This document shows, piece after piece, positions 11,960 through 24,153 of a stretch of DNA of 64,000 nt (positions are counted from its first letter, which is position 1; each line of letters starts with the position of its first letter). The DNA comes from Chaetoderma sp. LZ-2023a (lineage: Eukaryota; Mollusca; Caudofoveata; Chaetodermatida; Chaetodermatidae): positions 61,110,369 through 61,174,368 of the forward strand of contig CM067370.1 of assembly GCA_034401795.1 (NCBI GenBank), given 5' to 3'. A program made the translations under genes and the position numbers. Under the pieces are notes generated by a model that saw only the letters and a list, made by a program, of their open reading frames with translations, was not told the origin of the DNA and did no database searches.

Positions 11960-12870
11960 CAGCTGAGCTACTGAGGAGCAGGAATTTGACCTTTAGCAAA
12001 AGCAACTGAGGCGTACAGAGGGTTTTGGCTCAGATAGAAAGAGGAAGGCCTCGACGCCCAGACCTCGACGCCCATGCTGGTCATAGTGGCCTTCAAAGAT
12101 GACATGCTAAGTAAAGAAATCTGACAGAGTGGAGATGCTTCCCAACATGCTGCCAGCATCCGCTCTGCCAGGACATTCTTCATTTTCACTTGAGCGGGAA
12201 CTCCGTTCTCTTAGAGGTATACCAGTTTTCATAGAAGCAGAATTGGCTCCTGAGTATCCGGTGTTGTTTTTTAATAACCCTATTTAGCTGGGAGCTGGAA
12301 CTGAGCTTGGCCGTCCGCTTGTCTTAAGCCAGCAGTTCCTGGTACCACATCCTCTAGTGCTACCTCTCTTGTGCTGGCTGGATTGACTTTCTCTGTCAAT
12401 CCTGCGTCTAACCTTTTGCAAGAGGAAGGGGAATTTCTGCTGAAAGCCATCCTTGTGGGTGTGAGACCATGGATGTGGATGTCCATCGGTTCCCTCGGGA
12501 GCATATGGATGACCATATCCATGGAGTTACCTCCGCGTAGGTAATGCTCTCAGCCCAAAAGGTTGACCTAATGTACCCGGATGCACGTCCGTACATAATC
12601 CGTCACTTTGATCAGGCATTTTTTGCATGGAGCATCCTGACCATGGAGCCTTGCTTGTCAATTCACATGGCTCCCGCTCCTGGAATGTCCATGTCAGCTT
12701 ATACAGGTCTATATGACTAACCTGGGCATTCCAGACTCCAATTTAGTGTGTCATCTAGAGGCCAGCCTCCTGCACAGTGCAGGCCTAGGCCTCGTGCACA
12801 TAGGCCAGCAACGGTTGAGGGGAGTGTGGGGTGAGAAAGCAGGCTCAGATACCACAACCTGCTAGACAGT
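11960..12870. other. Coding-like region of unknown identity
   Basis: Base composition is richer in G+C than the surroundings, and short frames are open on both strands (- strand 11968-12189, 12280-12522 and 12408-12596; + strand about 12460-12700 when read through a stop). The + reading FPREHMDDHIHGVTSA then VMLSAQKVDLMYPDARPY looks protein-like, but no family is recognised. It may be an old retroelement gag-like remnant or a pseudogene; function cannot be assigned. Confidence 0.3.
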
Positions 12871-12965
12871 CCCTCCAAAAATGGCGTCGCTCCCAGGGCA
12901 TTATGGGAAATTTGATTGTGATGACATCGTCATGAATGTATGAATTGTCATCCACTCATCCGATT
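12871..12965. repeat. Interspersed repeat shared with about 39742-39845
   Basis: The sequence around ATGGCGTCGCTCCCAG and ATTATGGGAAATTTGATTGT occurs in both places with a few differences, so it is an interspersed family. The start CCCTCCAA is also shared. Confidence 0.7.
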
Positions 12966-13715
12966 GCTTTTCCCTTCCTGGTGTGCATGTTATATACAAC
13001 CAGGTGACTTTTATGCCTCCAAAAGCAAAAGAAAATTCATTCTTTTATGGGGCTGGTCTTCTGACCACACCGCCCTTCCCACTGAATTCTCTTGCAAATT
13101 CTAATTATATCAAGAGTAGTCGGGATAGTACATGTAAGTGTACTCTTGAAGTGAAATAAAGAAAATCTAGGATCTAAAACCTACCTGATGCTACCTGGCC
13201 TCGCTGGCCCATGGGTGTATTTCGCAATTGCTAATTGCTGTAATTTCTAGTATTGACATGTCAGTCCTGCACATGCGCAGTTGGAACGCCAGATGTGCTG
13301 GACTGACTGCTGATCATCTCACTATTAGGGGCAGCTTTCCTGTTTAAGTTTTGTGTATTATAGAGCCAGTAGGTTATAATTTCATATATCATGAGTAGTC
13401 GGGATGGTTGGTATCAACTCTATCATGAAAAAGATAAAACCTAGATTTTCTTTATAATAAAGGAAGATAGTATATTAGATCAACACTGATGACAAATAAT
13501 CTAAGGATTACGAGTTCCCGATATTCACCAAAGATCTGAATTACAGTTAAAGAAACATACACAATGTGATCTGGATGAATATCTTTTGAGAACAATATGT
13601 ACTCTTAAAGAACTTGGGAATATAAAACGATAATTTCACTGATATTTAATCTGGATTTAATTTCTAAGTAGGGAGAAGAACTTTCCATACCCTTGTGAAT
13701 TTGTGAAAGTACCCC
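12966..13715. other. Non-coding with inverted repeats
   Basis: Contains AAAGAAAATCTAGG near 13157 and its inverse CCTAGATTTTCTTT near 13440, enclosing a hairpin at 13260-13307 (GTCAGTCC...GCACAT / ATGTGC...GGACTGAC). The motif GAGTAGTCGGGAT occurs near both flanks, suggesting a composite MITE. No gene seen. Confidence 0.5.
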
Positions 13716-14270
13716 ACCAACTTCCAATCAGAGTCTGTGTCAGTGACTAAATTACCAACTTCCAATCAGAGTCTGTGTCAGTGACTAAATTACCAACTTC
13801 CAATTCGAATCTGTGTCAGTGACTAAATTACCAACTTCCAATCAGAGTCTGTGTCAGTGACTAAATTACCAACTTCCAATCAGAGTCTGTGTCAGTGACT
13901 AAATTACCAATTTCCATTCAGTGTGTCAGTGACTAAATTGCCAACTTCCAATCAGAGTCTGTGTCAGTGACTAAATTACCAACTTCCAATCAGAGTCTGT
14001 GTCAGTGACTAAATTACCACCTTCCAATCAGTCTGTGTCAGTGACTAAATTACCAACTTCCAATCAGTGTCTGTGTCAGTGACTAAATTACCAACTTCCA
14101 ATCAGAGTCTGTGTCGGTGACTAAATTACCAACTTCCAATCAGTCTGTGTCAGTGACTAAATTACCAACTTCCAATCAGTGTCTGTGTCAGTGACTAAAT
14201 TACAACTTCCAATCAAATCATGTGGTAGTCACTAAGTTACCAACTTCCGATCTCAGAGTCTGTGGCAGTC
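13716..14270. repeat. Minisatellite, 38-bp unit, about 14 copies
   Basis: The unit begins ACCAACTTCCAATCAGAG and ends GTGTCAGTGACTAAATT. Copies differ by small deletions (loss of AGAG or GTCT) and single substitutions. It passes directly into the 41-bp array. Confidence 0.95.
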
Positions 14271-15500
14271 ACTAACCTAGCAACTCTTACACAAGAACAA
14301 ATAAACACGACACTAACCTAGCAACTCTTACACAGGAACAAATAAACACGACACTAACCTAGCAACTCTTACACAAGAACAAATAAACACGACACTAACC
14401 TAGCAACTCTTACACAAGAACAACTAAACAGGACACTAACCTAGCAACTCTTACACAAGAACAAATAAACACGACACTAACCTAGCAACTCTTACACAAG
14501 AACAAATAAACACGACACTAACCTAGCAACTCTTACACAAGAACAAATAAACACGACACTAACCTAGCAACTCTTACACAAGAACAAATAAACACGACAC
14601 TAACCTAGCAACTCTTACACAAGAACAGATAAACACGACACTAACCTAGCAACTCTTACACAAGAACAAATAAACACGACACTAACCTAGCAACTCTTAC
14701 ACAAGAACAAATAAACACGACACTAACCTAGCAACTCTTACACAAGAACAAATAAACACGACACTAACCTAGCAACTCTTACACAAGAACAAATAAACAC
14801 GACACTAACCTAGCAACTCTTACACAAGAACAAATAAACACGACACTAACCTAGCAACTCTTACACAAGAACAAATAAACACGACACTAACCTAGCAACT
14901 CTTACACAAGAACAAATAAACACGACACTAACCTAGCAACTCTTGCACAAGAACAAATAAACACGACACTAACCTAGCAACTCTTGCACAAGAACAAATA
15001 AACACGACACTAACCTAGCAACTCTTACACAAGAACAAATAAACACGACACTAACCTAGCAACTCTTACACAAGAACAAATAAGCACGACACTAACCTAG
15101 CAGCTCTTACACAAGAACAAATAAACACGACACTAACCTAGCAACTCTTACACAAGAACAAATAAACACGACACTAACCTAGCAACTCTTACACAAGAAC
15201 AAATAAACACGACACTAACCTAGCAACTCTTACACAAGAACAAATAAACACGACACTAACCTAGCAACTCTTACACAAGAACAAATAAACACGACACTAA
15301 CCTAGCAACTCTTACACAAGAACAAATAAACACGACACTAACCTAGCAACTCTTACACAAGAACAAATAAACACGACACTAACCTAGCAACTCTTATACA
15401 AGAACAAATAAACACGACACTAACCTAGCAACTCTTACACAAGAACAAATAAACACGACACTAACCTAGCAACTCTTACACAAGAACAAATAAACACGAC
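14271..15500. repeat. Minisatellite, 41-bp unit, about 30 copies
   Basis: The unit begins CTAACCTAGCAACTCTTACA and ends with AATAAACACGACA. About 30 copies are nearly identical, with only a few single-base variants (for example TTGCAC for TTACAC), indicating recent expansion or homogenisation. It ends about 330 bp before an FTSJ3 exon. Confidence 0.97.
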
Positions 15501-15832
15501 GTAACCATATAAAGCAGGTATACAACAAAGATGTTTATAATATTATAAAATATTCTTTGGAATATTTGGAAACTAGTTTGAGAGAGATTTCTTTTTCATG
15601 TATGGCTGCCTTGATATTGAATTTCTAAGATTCGTTTGTCGAAAGGACAATTACATTCCCAGAAAATTAGCTTCAAAGTATAAAACGGCCGATTATTGTG
15701 AAAATATTATAACTGGGAGTTATTGTTGCCATATCCCATAAATGATTTTCATAAATGATTTTCAGTCAAATTGTCGTCAATATAATGAGCAGGGATTTAG
15801 CCAATATGATGTTTTTCCTGTGCTTATTTCAG
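15501..15832 (+). other. FTSJ3: FTSJ3 upstream intron end
   Basis: AT-rich sequence leading into a pyrimidine-rich acceptor (TTTTTCCTGTGCTTATTTCAG) at the exon. The open frame starting at 15742 runs through this intron in another reading and is not the gene's frame. Confidence 0.6.
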
Positions 15833-15917
15833 ATATGCCTTTGATGATAATGCGCTACCTGGCTGGTTCAGTTCTGAGGAGAATAAGCACAATAAGAAAC
15901 AGATGCCAGTCACAAAG
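15833..15917 (+). CDS. FTSJ3: FTSJ3/Spb1 rRNA methyltransferase, internal exon
   Basis: Read from 15834 this exon gives YAFDDNALPGWFSSEENKHN followed by KKQMPVTK. It matches the Spb1 C-terminal domain segment that in vertebrate FTSJ3 reads approximately RY(A/T)F..DE..LPEWF. One leading base completes a split codon (2+1, probably Arg), and the exon ends in phase 0 before GTGGGT. FTSJ3 is a nucleolar methyltransferase needed for pre-rRNA processing and ribosome assembly. Its methyltransferase domain and earlier exons are not seen in the window; they may be too diverged for me to spot, or lie left of base 1 beyond a very long intron. Confidence 0.88.
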
Positions 15918-18900
15918 GTGGGTGTTCATGAATAATGATGTAGAGAATAGTTTATATTTAAAGCTGGTACATTGTCAGACTAACTTGACCAATTCTTAAC
16001 AAGTCTTTGCACATAGACCCTGATGAAGCACATTTCTGATTGAAAGAGGGTTGAAAGTCAATCTTAACCGTACCACTGATGAAAAATTTTACGGTTTTAA
16101 AATTAAATTAAAACATGAACTGGTGTTAATTTTTCAACAAATTTGGTGGAAGATGTTTCTGTCCACAAAAATTGTTGTAAAATGGACACCAGTTTCTTTG
16201 CTATTGACACAACAAACGGCAAAAGATAGAATATTGACATCGGAGTGGTAAGGGTTAAAAGTAGCACAGGTCTTTGAATGATGTAATAATTATTAGCTCA
16301 CCAGGCCTGAAAGGCTGTGTGAGCTTATGTTATCGCCCTCCTTTGTCCATCCATTCGCCCCTCGATTTCTTGATTTGGTGGGATGCTATCTAAGCTTTTG
16401 TGCCATTTTTAGCTCGACTTCACAGGGTAAAATGTGCTGTTGTGAAACCCTGCACATTGTCCGGCGGAGGTGGTGGTGTCATTGTCCAATTTGTGTTTAG
16501 CTCAACTTTTCCATTTATATCTCATGTTTGGTTAATCATACTGGACCCAAACTTCGACATATGCTTCCTTGTAATGACACAGCGTCACACAATGTCCTTG
16601 GGGTCAGAAGGTCAAAGTCACTGTGACCTTGGTAAAAACCTTGGTTTTTTTTCCAATATTAACATTTCCTGTTTAGCTCAGCTTAGCAGTTTATATCATA
16701 TATTTGGTTAATCATGCTAGACCCAAATTTGGACACTTGCTTCTTTATAATGCCCAGGCAACATACAATGACCTGGGGTCAAAAGGCAAGGTTACTGTAA
16801 CCTGTTTTTTCAACATTAATTTTTTCTGTTTGGCTCAACATAGCAGGTCATATCTCAACTTTGGTTAATCATACCTGGCCCAAACTTGAATACATGTACA
16901 TGCTTCCGTATAATGAGAGACTGTCACATAATGACCTAATGAGATGGCATGTCATAATCATCTTGGCATCAAAAGGTCAAGGTCAGTGTGATAATGACAA
17001 AACTGGGGTTTTTCAACAATAACAGTTTGGTTTTATCTCAACTTAGCAGTTCATATCTCATGTTGTGTTAATCATGCTGCACTCAAACTTGGACACTTGC
17101 TAAAGAGAGGGGATGAGACAATTAGTTTGGGGTCAATGCCCAAATGTCATGGTCTTTGATAAGTGTATTGATAAGCCTTCTATATATGTATTTTATGTTT
17201 GAGGTCAAGCTTCATAGTTCTTTGCAAAGTCATAAAGTTGAGCTTCATGCAGCTCCAGATCTATGTTTCATGGCACCCTAGGCAAAATCTATACTTGAGT
17301 GTGGGTCAGAGAGTGGTGAATCTCCCTCAAGATGGTGTGGGTGGTTGCTCTCCAGGAAATTCTGAGAGGGCCTTTCAAGCATATATAGTGATGTATGCTT
17401 GATTAAGGGTTTCGTAAGCCATAGGCACCTGTTAACTGGTGGATGACTGCATTCTATAACCAAACCAAAGGGGGGCGGGGTTGCGTCCTCCCCTAGAGAA
17501 TTTTGAAAACTCGATGCTGCCAGACGGCCTCTCCTGCATTTCCAGAGATAATTATGAATCATTAGTTGATTGTTAAATTATTACATTTTTGTCACTGGTT
17601 AGGTATTTAATGCTGCCCTGAGCTAGTCACCCAGATAGCTGCCCACCCCACCCATCCACCACGCTAATGAGTAAATAGTCTCCTCTAGGCCTGCATATGG
17701 GCACTGAAATTGAAATAATTTTAATATCTTGACAAAATTGGCCCTTAAAGAGTTATAAAAATATAGGAGCACTGTTTCTTAGCCCGCCCTAAGAAACAAG
17801 GAAGATATGGAAAAACAGTCATAGGTCCTACTGCCTAGTGTGCCTAATCATGCCCTAACAAGATAATAGACCCTAGACGTATGCCTATTGTCCAAATTTC
17901 AATTTCTGTCAAGTTTTCTCTTCGACTTATATGGAATTAATTGGTACTGACCGTAGGCCTTTATGAAACTAGAAGGATGTCGTATAGACTATAGTGGATA
18001 CCTCTGCCATGTCATGTTTTCACACTTTCATTGTGATATTTTGCTAAAAATGTATTCCGTATACGAATACAGATTCATTGCACATCAGCGGATCAACACG
18101 AATATGTATGCACTTTATTGTATCCCCATACCAGAGGGCTGACAAAATACTGGAGCAAAAACCTCTTGATGTTCAAGGAGCGTTCATGTTCAAGTTTACT
18201 GGCTTGAATTTCCATCCCTTATCAATCGTTGTGTATGGCAGATTGAAGTTGATATCTAGAAATGAATGATACATGGAAAGCATGAGTTGTATTGCATATA
18301 TCAGTTGGCCATGTACCTAATACCTATGCCACATAGTCCAATTCCTGCATGTACTACAGTAACACTTTGTTTGGAGGCCAGTCCCAGTCTCATGCAAGAG
18401 GATGCCATTTGGGGAACACTTGTCATCGGATGTAGGTTTTTTTATTGTTATGATTATTTTTGTGGGAATATGTGCAAATACGCTAAAGGTCATATAACTA
18501 AATCCAGCAATGTATACAATTATTATAAACAAAGTGCTACAAGTTCAATATTATCTATTTTCTCATTATATATACAGCTTCATAGATGATACACGTTGTC
18601 TATTCAAGGACCTTATCTCATTATGAAACTTCTACTTGGTTTCACACATAATTTCCTTTACATCAAAGAATATTATAGGCTACGTTGGTTTGGATATAGA
18701 GGTTTATCAAAGTTTACATTGAATGTTAAATAAAGCAGAAGTAATAGTATTCCGAGTCTACGACTGCATGTCACGTTGAAGAAAAAATTCTTATTCTCTG
18801 AAGTACGTCATACGTGTGTCGAGATTGCCCTCGCTCCTTTTTTGGCACCCCATAAAAATCTGGTGCCCTAGGCAGTGTCTAGTTCATCTTTGCATTGAGC

Positions 18901-19482
18901 CAAGCCCCGGATTCATGGTTACATTGCAAGCACATTCCTGGTTAGAAATATGTTTAAAAGTACTCTATTAAATTACTTTGCCGATTGATTCAAAGCCCAA
19001 GAAATATAATCTTGGTCAATAGCTCAAGCAATGTTTGTTCAAGAGAACCTGATTGACCCCTTGGTCTGGTGCCCATCTTGTTATGTCATGCACCAATATT
19101 CCCTTTTGCTCCAGTCTACATTATTATTAGTATATAGAGCTAGGTCTACAGACATGCTGCAGCCGTGGCAACTACACATTGCTAGTCTCAGCCCAAAAAT
19201 TCCCAGCTAAGTTCAAAATCTACACTGTATGCCTCAAATAATAGAATACTATATACGGCCTGTAAACAGTGCCTCGATCATCTATGTAGGATAAGGGATG
19301 AGAGGATGCTGAGTACAGAGAATTGCAATTAAATAAAAACGTATACAGTTCTAAAAAAATTGCTCTTTACAAATGGACATTGTCTATCTTTTAGCTCAGA
19401 ATTTAATCTTTGATGAAGTTGTTTATGACTTCATTCTTGGTGTTCTATCCCCATTACTAGCTATCTATTACTTCTTTCTCAG
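15918..19482 (+). other. FTSJ3: FTSJ3 intron with repeat insertions
   Basis: GTGGGT donor and TTTCTTTCTCAG acceptor. From about 16290 it holds a repeat element starting TTAGCTCACCAGGCCTGAAA with degenerate units of about 175 bp (CTCATGTTTGGTTAATCAT..., GTCAAAGTCACTGTGACCTT) to about 17130. Short open frames at 16400-16711, 17199-17402 and 18078-18589 have no recognisable domain. Nothing else supported. Confidence 0.7.
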
Positions 19483-19575
19483 GAGGAGGTTAATGAATAT
19501 AAAGAGAGAATGAAGGCGATCGATGCACGGCCCATCAAGAAAGTAGCCGAAGCTAAATTCCGGAAAAAGAGGAAG
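19483..19575 (+). CDS. FTSJ3: FTSJ3/Spb1 exon, ARPIKKVAEAK block
   Basis: The 31 codons contain KERMKAIDARPIKKVAEAKF followed by RKKRK. IDARPIKKVAEAK is the most conserved signature of the Spb1 C-terminal domain and clearly identifies the gene. The exon is phase 0 at both ends, with acceptor TTTCTCAG and donor AGGTAAGT. Its highly basic composition fits pre-ribosome binding. Confidence 0.96.
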
Positions 19576-20618
19576 GTAAGTTATCAGTAAACTGGTCAGA
19601 GATACAGGCCTTTATATCAAGCTATGCCTTTACATGAAACTTGACCTTTTCATCAAGCTTGACCTTTACTTCAAGCTATGCCTTTAGCAGACACGGTACA
19701 CTTTTGCTTGATTGTGAGTATTGCATTTGTCAAATTGTAATCATCCAGTTTCCTGTTCCACTTTGGACATGGTTCACTTTCGACACTGAAATCACACTAC
19801 CTCCATTTCACGGCAGTTTATACAGGAAAGCTGTTCAATATTTTGAAAATGATTTGACAAGCCATCATTGCTGCCTTGTTTTTTTTTGTCAGATTCATTT
19901 CAAAATATGCAGCAGAATACAGTAATTTGTTTCCATCTAATATGTCCATTAACGGTACATGTAGTAAGTAATAGGGCTGATTTAGTCGATTAAGTGTTCG
20001 TTAATTACAGTCAAACATGTCTGAAGTGTACCTCGTAGTCATAGTTGGTGGGTTGGAGGCAGTCCACATTGATTGTTAATCACCACGTTTTGTTTTTATT
20101 CCCCCCGACTATTGAAACATGTCCTGTCCGTCCACATTTAGTTTCTGCTCAATAACTTCAGTTAGCTGTATGGATTCATTTCATATTTTGAATGTCAACT
20201 CCTTATGACAAGACTGAGACCTTGATTGGGCATGCGTTTGGCTGAAATCTGTCTATTTACCAGAGTTATTTCCCTTGATTTCATGAAAACTTGTAAAATA
20301 TTTAGTGTCCATTTTGATAAGTTCATTAATCCTGCAAGGACTCAATTCAAATTTTGTAAATACATTTGTCGGCGTGAGACATTGACTGGGATTGCATTTG
20401 ACCCAAATCCATTTGAACTCACCAAAGTTATTCCCCTTGATTTCTTGAAAAATTGTAAATATTTGTTTTTTGTTCAGTTCAGATTTCGGTTTGACTGCTA
20501 GTGCCAGATTTTAATGAATTGTCTCAAGGAATGTCCATCTACTGTTCCTCTGTATGTCATGGTTGTACGCAAACTGGATGTTGTATTTATAATTAGTAAA
20601 TTTTTTCTTTTTTGACAG
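19576..20618 (+). other. FTSJ3: FTSJ3 intron
   Basis: Begins GTAAGT and ends TTTTTTCTTTTTTGACAG. It carries diverged copies of the AGAGTTATTTCCCTTGA-type repeat near 20260 and 20425, and part of a CAGGAAAGCTGTTCAATATT hairpin repeat near 19822. Open frames at 19641-19925 and 20226-20501 are repeat-derived. Confidence 0.7.
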
Positions 20619-20713
20619 GAAACTAAGCGACTCGAGAGAGTGCGGAAGAAATCTGCATCTATCACAGATGCTATAGATGTATCAGAGAGGGAGAAATGGC
20701 AGCAGATTAAGCA
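20619..20713 (+). CDS. FTSJ3: FTSJ3/Spb1 exon, SEREK block
   Basis: Encodes ETKRLERVRKKSASITDAID followed by VSEREKWQQIK. It aligns with the vertebrate segment RLE.TRKKAE....DISEREK. It starts in phase 0 and leaves two bases (CA) before GTAAGC; the first G of the next exon completes Gln. A charged helix is predicted from the sequence. Confidence 0.95.
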
Positions 20714-22881
20714 GTAAGCTAGTGTGTGTGTGCGTGCTTGTGTGTCTGTTCTGATTTTGTCTGGTTAGACTGACTTTCAGAAAGGTGTTACAAATTGCCT
20801 AAGAGCCTGTAATGTTGCGCTGTATGTAATATTCAAGAAGTTGAAAGGGAGCATTTATCTAGCTTCATTCATATTGATCTATGGAGTCACTTCATGAAGG
20901 AGTCTACATCTCAAGGTGTACATTAGGAGTATTAATTGCTCGTGACTTGGTGCTTTCACACAGGTTTTTACAGAATGTCTACTATCCAACTGTCATCCTA
21001 ATCAAAGCATGTCAATTGCCAGTGTACTGACAAAGCAGGACATATAGTCACTGTTCCTCCCCAGTAAAGCTCAGAAATAATGTCATATGCTTATAAAATA
21101 AAATAAAGTCCTGGAGAATATTTATCCCACATGTTTTGAAAACATGGCGGGGATATTGCAATTCCATCCAATTGTCTGTCTGTTCATGTGTGTGTCCATC
21201 CGGATATCTCCTTCAAAACCATTTAGTAAAATTGAATGAGATTTCTTATGCGAGTTACCCATATGATTGGCGATTGAAAGACAACATTTGCGTTAGGCTC
21301 CGCTCCCATGTTGGGGGTGGGGGGGGGGGGTGGGAATGGTGGAGGTGAGGGCAGAAAGACGAAGTTGGAAGAATTCAAGCAAATTTGGTATTTTAGTTTC
21401 CGATCTGATGGTGGATTGTGAGCCGATGTTTAAATTAAGGTCCGCCGGGTGGGGTGGGGGAGGGGGAGAGAACAGCATGGGATTTGTAATGACATGCTAT
21501 CTACTGCACATTCTAGTTTGGACTTAATTTGATTATATTATCAGAAACAGAACTTCTTACATGTTCAAAATTGTAATAACTAACATGTTTCTGTTCTTGA
21601 AACAAGGTAACTTATTTATGAGCCTTACACTACCTATATAGTGTATTTTATCCTGAGATACCGACTATTTGTAGGTTGATGTGTACTGAGTGTAACGATG
21701 CATAACTGTTAATATTCAGAGATGAATAGCACTTGCTGCACAAAACAGACTAGAGTCCTGACTAGCAATATATCATTTGTTGGCATACGTGAAAGAAACG
21801 CACTTTCCATACATATACCAATTAGAAAAATAAGACATTTTAAAATAACTCGCTAATATATTAGGTCACCTGGCCTGAAAACCAAGTGAGCTTATGCCAT
21901 TGTGAGCGCCCATTGTCATGATTGTCTGTCTTTTGTCAACTCTTCTCGCTTTAAGTGAATTGTTGGAAACTGCAGGACTGCTTTCAATTAAATTTGGTAG
22001 GAAGCATCCTTCGGGCATAGTGATCCAAGATTATTCAAATGAAGCTATTTTTTTTAAACCTATCTGGCCAAACAAATACACTTGTATGATGAAGTCTGTT
22101 TATCATTGATTCTGTAAAACTGTAACAGCTGCAAAGGCTTTTTATACATAAAGCTTGATGCATGTCACTGTAAACAATGCCATACTATCACTGATCATTG
22201 TTGACCAGATAAGGACAGACTAGCTGCTTTTACGTATTAGTGTCACTTGAAGTGTTGCAAGACTATTGTAGCAGCTGTGTTTGTGTGTTCTTGGCCATAT
22301 CACTTCTATTAGACAGATTTTGGCCAAACTTGTGTAAAATGTTGTCCCTGGTGTCCCTAAGAATTGCACACATTCATTTTGAGGTCAAATGTCAAGATAA
22401 ATGAAAAGGGCAACCCATGTTCTATTAGATGGATTTTCACCAAAGTTGGGTGGGAGGTTGCTTTCTGAAGAAGCTTCACGATTTTAAGGGTCAAAGGTTC
22501 AAGTCAATATAATACAAAATGGCGGGTGTGCGAGACGCAGAAACTTCCGCTTGTTTAGCATATTAACGCTTTAATGGATAAATTTGGTCAAGAAAATCAA
22601 AGTATGTGCATTTGCAAGCAAGGGAATACAATTTTTGAAAATTTACCATGAGTGACTGGTTATTGCAGTGGTAAATTTTCAAAAATCGTTTTCTTACCAT
22701 TTTCTTAGTCTGCAAATGGACATTCCCTCAGGCCAGAGGCCGCCTTCGTCATCAAAGAGTTAACCATGTCACTTTGTACAAGGTTAATTAACTCATCCTC
22801 TAAGGTATGCATCGAATTATAACTTACAAACAAATGTAATTACATGTAATAGTAATCTGTCTTTGTATTCGTTGTTTCCAG
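20714..22881 (+). other. FTSJ3: FTSJ3 last intron, repeat-rich
   Basis: GT-AG intron with a (TG)n run next to the donor, a repeat with CCACATGTTTTGAAAACATG at 21128, a G-run at 21312-21334, a 21863-22090 piece starting TTAGGTCACCTGGCC, and a TTAA palindromic MITE at about 22563-22763. Open frames within it have no recognised domain. Confidence 0.7.
22563..22763. mobile_element. TTAA-type palindromic MITE copy in FTSJ3 intron
   Basis: Starts TTAACGCTTTAATGG and ends CATCAAAGAGTTAA. The centre has TTTTTGAAAATTTACCATGA...CAGTGGTAAATTTTCAAAAA. A diverged member of the 24154-24385 family. Confidence 0.6.
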
Positions 22882-23125
22882 GATGTATAAGAAGGCTGGC
22901 TTATTGAATCAGAAGAAAAAGGACATTACGTATGTTGTAGCGAAGAAAAGCGTACAGAAACGTGTTCATCGACCAGCTGGTGTTAAAGGGCCATTCCGGG
23001 TAGTTGATCCTCGGATGAAGAAGGATAACCGTGCTCAGAAATTACAATCAAAGCTAGCGAGCAAAGGTGTAAAGAAGGATAAAACTGGCATTCGAAGACC
23101 GATGGGACGAAGAGGAAAGAAGTGA
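22882..23125 (+). CDS. FTSJ3: FTSJ3/Spb1 last exon, C-terminus
   Basis: The first G completes the split Gln codon, then 80 codons and TGA. The exon contains [40 protein letters not shown] and a very basic tail [10 protein letters not shown], matching the end of FTSJ3 (YKKAG, TYVVAKK, RPAGV.G.FKVVD.RMKKD). The tail probably also serves as nuclear/nucleolar targeting. The ATG at 22883 is internal Met, not a start. The four exons together give about 171 residues, equivalent to the whole end of the vertebrate protein from RYAF onward. Confidence 0.97.
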
Positions 23126-24153
23126 TATTCTCAAAATATTCACATCACTAAGTCTCCCAAGAGCAGGACATCTCCACCTTAGTACTAAGTGGACCACATT
23201 TTCTCCTTACTCTTAAAAGGAGATTGTTTAATTCTCAATCTTACAGACCAGACGTGACAGTTTCTTTACGATCTAAAATTGTCTATTGAATGTTTTGAAA
23301 CTAATATGAACAGAAGCCAAAAATGACTGCAACTCAACTTCCAGTCAAATTGTTTACAAAATACTGTAGCTTACCATCTACTGGTGCTTTCTAATGAACG
23401 AATCCAGATTGAGCTATGTCCCACCCATCTCTAGTTAAGGTCCGCCCATGCTTTACGCATGTCGAGATCGATTTATAAACTTGGTGTTGTTACATATGGC
23501 AGCAACGGCGCCAAACCAAATTAGTTTCAAAATATTCAACAGCAATTATGATTTGTGACATCAGCCTACATATGACGTAATTGCTTGGCATCATACTTGA
23601 CTGAGATCGAATTCACTCATTGACACTTGGATTTCAGAGATAAAACAAATTTTACTGTAACTATTGCCAATATGTGGATTTATTTAAATCTAAAAATAAA
23701 TGAATGCTATACTTGGAAATCGGGTGTTATTCAGTTTGTAATAATGGCTTCAGATATCATGAATGCATACTTTTCAAAAAGTCATCGCAAGTACATTTAA
23801 GGTAAGACATATAGTGGGCCTGAAATTTTGGAAGAAATTGAACAGCATTGTTGGAGACTCTAGTATAAGCTCAGATCTATCAGGCTGAATCATGTTTCTT
23901 CAAGTGAAGCTCATTGATGGATTTATATGGCAGCCTTCTTTGAGGGCCTAGTTTTCTCGAAAACAACTAGTCAGTGTTTCCCATGCCACCAAGGATCCCT
24001 GGGACTCCTTATTTTGAAATTTGGGGGTCTCAAGCTGGATTCTGGGTTTCTCAAGCTGAAAATTAGGTGTAGGTAGATAGATGGGTGGGTGGCTGCCAAT
24101 GTTGATGAAGGCACCTTCAAGGAAGATAATGTATAAACTAAGATAGTATATTA
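23126..24153 (+). other. FTSJ3 3' UTR and downstream flank
   Basis: An AATAAA at 23695-23700 is a possible polyadenylation signal about 570 bp after the stop. No further coding signal was seen; the - strand open frame at 23948-24172 has no domain. Confidence 0.45.

Noticed and set aside
13716..15500. CRISPR-like regular repeat
   Set aside because: Units are contiguous without unique spacers, and the context is a eukaryotic genome.
15742..15999. 85-codon open frame overlapping the FTSJ3 exon
   Set aside because: It reads intron plus exon in a different frame; the conserved FTSJ3 residues come from the frame starting at 15834.
21293..21527. Overlapping open frames with Pro/Gly runs
   Set aside because: They arise from the G-runs at 21312-21334 and 21447-21470 inside an FTSJ3 intron.
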